A stretch of DNA of 8,886 nucleotides from JAEHDI01 sp035455185. GTDB lineage: Bacteria; Acidobacteriota; Terriglobia; Bryobacterales; Bryobacteraceae. Where the stretch lies: the NCBI GenBank assembly GCA_035455185.1, contig DATIFQ010000534.1:1-8886 (forward strand), written 5' to 3'. Below the pieces are notes generated by a model. The model was given only the letters and a program-made list of their open reading frames with translations, had not been told where the DNA came from and did no database searches. Below are positions 6,603-8,886 of the stretch, one piece after another; within the stretch, counting starts at the first letter, position 1, and every line of letters starts with the position of its first letter. The translations under genes were made by a program, and so were the position numbers.

Positions 6603-6608
6603 AGTCTA
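6603..6608 (-). promoter_or_regulatory. Weak candidate -10 for the LOR/SDH-queF-methyltransferase operon
   Basis: On the minus strand the sequence is TAGACT in the context GCTAGACTGG, close to the GCTATACTGA of the propeller promoter. It would start transcription near 6596, about 8 nt before ATG 6588, giving an almost leaderless mRNA. This fits the lack of a ribosome binding site there. It lacks the extended TGn element and a -35, so the call is tentative. The remaining bases of the 6589-6672 gap hold nothing clear. Confidence 0.25.
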
Positions 6609-6672
6609 GCGAATCTCACTCAGAGGCCGCGTTAGTTTTCTCCTCGCAGCGGAGACTGCTTTTCCACCAGTG

Positions 6673-7029
6673 TCATACCGACGGCTGCGAGAAATCCAGC
6701 ACATCCAGCACAGCTGTTTCCACGCGTTGGAGAACGGGCTTCCCGATGCGGGTCAGAGGTCCCTCGACGAGACGCCGGTTGTCGATCGCCCTGAGTTGAT
6801 CGATCAGCAGGTCCGATTCAAGATGAAGCTTGCCCGACGGTGAAAGCCGCACTCGGAGAGGTTCTGCATCGTCTACCAACTGGGTTGTGAGCGGAATGAC
6901 CAGCGTCGATGGATGTCCAGCGTCAAGCAACGCCTGAGCCTGGATCACTAGAACGGGCCGGGTCTCGCCGGGCTCCGTACCTTTCCCTGGATTCAGGTCG
7001 GCTAGCCAAATCTCGCCGCGCCTAAGCAT
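6673..7029 (-). CDS. MazF/PemK-type mRNA interferase toxin
   Basis: The family consists of ribosome-independent, sequence-specific endoribonucleases that cut mRNA when freed from antitoxin. This 118-aa protein has the full fold. RGEIWLADLNPGKGTEPG (4-21) covers strands 1-2 and the loop, and TRPVLVIQ (23-30) contains Arg24, which aligns with the catalytic Arg of B. subtilis MazF. STLVIPLTT (41-49) contains the catalytic Thr48. ESDLLIDQLRAIDNRRLVEGPLTRIG (71-96) and a final helix 'LQRVETAVLDVLDF' follow, as usual. I start it at ATG 7029: the frame is open to 7053, but the extra eight residues are not family-like and 7029 has GGGAG just upstream. The start overlaps the antitoxin stop by 8 nt (ATGCTTAG), so the two are coupled. 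No catalytic residue appears lost, so the toxin is probably functional. Confidence 0.92.
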   Translation of the reverse strand: MLRRGEIWLADLNPGKGTEPGETRPVLVIQAQALLDAGHPSTLVIPLTTQLVDDAEPLRVRLSPSGKLHLESDLLIDQLRAIDNRRLVEGPLTRIGKPVLQRVETAVLDVLDFSQPSV

Positions 7030-7258
7030 CAGGCTCCCGCTCGATTGCTGCAAACTCGGCGTTGACCTTCAAGCTCTCGGCGCGAACCCTTCTGGACACA
7101 TCGGCCAGGCGCTTCGCGCGGAGTTCCTTGTTGACACGGTGGTTCATCCGATCGAGAGCCGTTCGGACGTAAGCCGCTCTGGTCATGCGGAGTTCCATGG
7201 CGCACTTCCCGCTCCTCTCAAGCAGGTCTTCCGATAGTTTCAGGGAAATACTCTTCAT
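7022..7258 (-). CDS. Ribbon-helix-helix antitoxin partner of the MazF-type toxin
   Basis: The 78-aa protein opens with a DNA-binding strand (KSISLKLSE, residues 2-10). Helix A (DLLERSGKCAMEL) and helix B (TRAAYVRTALDRMNHRV, 26-42) follow, separated by a short RM turn. This is the ribbon-helix-helix order of CopG/MetJ-like antitoxins, which bind DNA as dimers through the paired N-terminal strands. The charged C-terminal part (43-78) should wrap and inhibit the toxin. The antitoxin comes first and overlaps the toxin by 8 nt, the standard order. It is not the AbrB-type MazE of Escherichia coli; RHH partners of MazF-like toxins are known from other bacteria. ATG 7258 is the natural start because the DNA-binding strand begins at residue 2. 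No Shine-Dalgarno sequence precedes it, and the predicted leader is only about 7 nt. It probably represses its own promoter at 7272-7280. Confidence 0.88.
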   Translation of the reverse strand: MKSISLKLSEDLLERSGKCAMELRMTRAAYVRTALDRMNHRVNKELRAKRLADVSRRVRAESLKVNAEFAAIEREPDA

Positions 7259-7260
7259 GG

Positions 7261-7279
7261 GATATATTGCCAGTATATC
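7261..7279. promoter_or_regulatory. Near-palindromic candidate operator of the toxin-antitoxin operon
   Basis: The 19-bp sequence has arms GATATA (7261-7266) and TATATC (7274-7279). The inner TG/CA also pair, the centre is C, and there is one mismatched pair (7267/7273). It covers the -10 element, so antitoxin bound here would block RNA polymerase. A second, exact 10-bp palindrome, GAGATATCTC, lies at 7285-7294. It shares the GATAT core and could be a second half of a larger cooperative operator. RHH antitoxins typically bind tandem short sites like these. Confidence 0.5.
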
Positions 7280-7280
7280 A
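7272..7280 (-). promoter_or_regulatory. Extended -10 promoter of the antitoxin-toxin operon
   Basis: The minus strand reads TGATATACT, a TATACT -10 with the upstream TGn extension. No -35 consensus is seen. Transcription should begin about 7265, only about 7 nt before the antitoxin ATG at 7258. The element lies largely inside the inverted repeat at 7261-7279. Confidence 0.5.
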
Positions 7281-7321
7281 TCTTGAGATATCTCGGCCTG
7301 CCACGGCGCGGAGAGAGCGCG

Positions 7322-8886
7322 TCATCCTCTTCGCGCTTCTGCCGCCCGCTTCTCGTAGATCGCCTTGCCACGCTGGAACGCTTCGATCGAGGCTTCCTGA
7401 TCCGCGGGACGCGCAAACTTCGCCTCAGTTTTTAGCCAATGGATCGAATTGTCGAGGTAGCGGATGTAGTATTGCGCGTCGTCCCAGTTCCGGTTAGGCT
7501 CACTGTCGCGGATTACGTAGACCGGCGAGGTGTGGGCGAAGACGGTCTCGGGACGCCGGTGACCGTAGTAATTGCTGACCAGCGTGCCGTCGTCCGAGTG
7601 CACCTTCGAGAACTGAATGCCGCGGTTGCGGTAGGGATCGATGTCTTCGAGCACGCGGGCTGCAAGCCAGCAGCTCTTCGAGAACGGATGCTCGAGATGG
7701 ATCTCCGCTCTGTTTCTCGATCCGCCCGGCCTCGCCTGGCCGATTACCTGTCCGTTCGAGACAATTTCCAGATGCGTGTACGGGATCTGCGACTCCGCCG
7801 TGGCGTGTATCCGCAGCGCCTTGTCTTTTCGCGAGCTGAGTTGGAGTGCCGCACCGGGTTCGCGTCCGTTCACGCTGAAGGACAGAATCGGGCTGTTGCT
7901 GATGAAGGTGCGGCCGGCCTTCAGCGCCGCAATCCAGTTGTCGTATGTGAAGTCGCCGTCGATTCGAGCGAAAACGCGATTCGCGCCGACGGTAACGAAC
8001 GTTGTCATTTTGTCCGTACCGGCTGTCGGGGTCAGCCGGAATCCGCAATTCAAATAGCGATACCAGAGCCGTAACCCGTGGTTGGATTCGAGCTCCGGCA
8101 CGACGCTCTTCATGAAGATCGGGAAGTCGCGCGGGTCGAGAACCGATAGGATCTCGAGGCCGTCCAGCTTCTCCATGGCCACGTCGAGCGGGTTCTCCAC
8201 ACCGGGCCAGCTCGGGAAATGGGCCCACGTGACATAGCCGCCCTGCGCGTGAGCTTTGTCGCAGACGTCGAGGTGGAGCGGATAGTGATACGGCTGCACC
8301 GTCTTCACGGGCTCGACCAACTTCTTCAGGTTGAGCAAGCACATATGACCGAGCTCGTGGTTGCGGAACTCCTGCGTCACATAGACGATGTGGCGGCCGC
8401 TGGAATTGGCGTTGGGCTTGCCCTCGAACTGATCCACATCGGGGGTGAAGTCCCCGGTGAGAATGTTAGCGACGTTGAGATCCTCGGCGTCCATCTCCAT
8501 GCGGCAGGTCTTCGGCGCGATAAAGTGGATGTGGACGTCGCCGCTATACCAGCCGCGGCGGGCGAGTTCGGACCAGCGCGACAATCCGATGGTGAAACTG
8601 CCATCCTTGAGCGCCTCAGCGGTGATTTCTCCCTCCGCTATCCCGTATTCGTAGCCCTTGATGACCTGGTACTTGAGGGGCAGCATGCGGGGATCGACTT
8701 CGAACCCGCCATTCACATAGGCAAAGCGACGCGCTTGAAAGCGAACGTCGCCTTCATGCGCGTCCTCGCCAAGTTTCTCGGGATGGCCGGCCGGCACGAC
8801 TTCCCTACCCTGCGAATCAAGCAACCTCACGCGCGCGACTAGCGGCTGTCCCGAGCGAGCCTCCACCACACGGCATCGGACCGGAC
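7322..8886 (-). CDS. CehA/McbA-type PHP-domain metallohydrolase (5' partial)
   Basis: The frame is open past the right edge, so the start and any signal peptide are missing. The first visible residues are PVRCRVVEARSGQPLVARV, typical of the small beta-sandwich (carboxypeptidase-regulatory-like) domain that leads these proteins, so the GTG at 8869 is not taken as the start. Counting from that codon, the PHP domain begins with GWYSGDVHIHF (106-116), whose HxH gives two metal ligands. EFRNHELGHM (167-176), GYVTWAHFPSW (211-221) and TAGTDK (282-287) follow. 'WIAALKAGRTFISNSPILSFSVNG' (about 312-335) is the usual bridge to a C-terminal beta-sandwich. The last ~40 residues are helical and charged. 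The family includes carbaryl and carbofuran hydrolases, but most members are uncharacterised, so the true substrate is unknown. It ends 63 nt before the antitoxin start and is unlikely to belong to that operon. Confidence 0.87.
   Translation of the reverse strand, partial: PVRCRVVEARSGQPLVARVRLLDSQGREVVPAGHPEKLGEDAHEGDVRFQARRFAYVNGGFEVDPRMLPLKYQVIKGYEYGIAEGEITAEALKDGSFTIGLSRWSELARRGWYSGDVHIHFIAPKTCRMEMDAEDLNVANILTGDFTPDVDQFEGKPNANSSGRHIVYVTQEFRNHELGHMCLLNLKKLVEPVKTVQPYHYPLHLDVCDKAHAQGGYVTWAHFPSWPGVENPLDVAMEKLDGLEILSVLDPRDFPIFMKSVVPELESNHGLRLWYRYLNCGFRLTPTAGTDKMTTFVTVGANRVFARIDGDFTYDNWIAALKAGRTFISNSPILSFSVNGREPGAALQLSSRKDKALRIHATAESQIPYTHLEIVSNGQVIGQARPGGSRNRAEIHLEHPFSKSCWLAARVLEDIDPYRNRGIQFSKVHSDDGTLVSNYYGHRRPETVFAHTSPVYVIRDSEPNRNWDDAQYYIRYLDNSIHWLKTEAKFARPADQEASIEAFQRGKAIYEKRAAEARRG

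Noticed and set aside
5329..6609. A 426-codon open frame on the plus strand opposite the LOR/SDH gene
   Set aside because: The minus strand carries unmistakable family motifs. The plus-strand translation has no recognisable fold or motif and is a codon-bias shadow.
6639..6655. TCTCC/GGAGA hairpin between the toxin and LOR/SDH genes as a terminator
   Set aside because: The stem is only 5 bp and there is no T tract in the minus direction, where the genes run; the TTTT lies on the other strand's side, where no gene ends.
7030..7053. An eight-residue longer MazF from 7053
   Set aside because: The MazF fold begins at 'LRRGEIW', and ATG 7029 has the ribosome site and the usual overlap with the antitoxin.
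7300..7325. GCGC/GCGC hairpin just after the PHP hydrolase stop
   Set aside because: The stem is 4-5 bp with no following T run; such short GC matches are expected by chance in this DNA.

Overview
The window reads as chromosomal DNA of a GC-rich bacterium, most likely an acidobacterium of the Solibacter/Bryobacter group. The strongest clue is the protein encoded at 634-3324. It combines an NHL-type six-bladed propeller, whose blades carry a GQP signature, with the 'Solibacter uncharacterized C-terminal' Ig-like domain (TIGR03437), a hallmark of that group. The assignment is inferred from protein style only; no rRNA or other marker gene is present.

Layout. On the plus strand, 1-319 is the 3' end of an unidentified beta-rich protein and 366-629 is a small protein of a DUF2007-like build. 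Everything else is on the minus strand. From the right edge leftwards: a 5'-truncated CehA/McbA-type PHP metallohydrolase (7322-8886); a type II toxin-antitoxin pair made of a ribbon-helix-helix antitoxin (7022-7258) and a MazF/PemK RNase (6673-7029); a three-gene overlapping operon of a TIGR00300 (LOR/SDH, ornithine-cyclodeaminase-like) enzyme (5356-6588), queF (4958-5359) and a coiled-coil SAM methyltransferase (3559-4974); and the secreted propeller protein (634-3324), which converges on the 87-aa gene with a 4-nt gap.

How the genes work together. The antitoxin and toxin overlap by 8 nt. They sit behind a promoter whose -10 lies inside a 19-bp near-palindrome, the usual arrangement for autoregulation. 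The LOR/SDH gene and queF share an ATGA start/stop overlap, and queF overlaps the methyltransferase by 17 nt, so these three are probably co-transcribed although no common pathway is obvious. The propeller and the PHP hydrolase belong to families that are usually exported.

Most notable points. Two diverged copies of a ~100-residue beta-rich module are inserted at two separate places inside the single TIGR03437 domain of the propeller protein. The TA promoter/operator is compact and gives a nearly leaderless mRNA. The TIGR00300-queF-methyltransferase overlapping operon has no obvious logic. I see no CRISPR array, transposon, tRNA or rRNA, and no clear candidate for a wholly new defence-type system. 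The only stretch longer than 200 bases without a gene is 3325-3558, which holds a candidate promoter and an inverted repeat.
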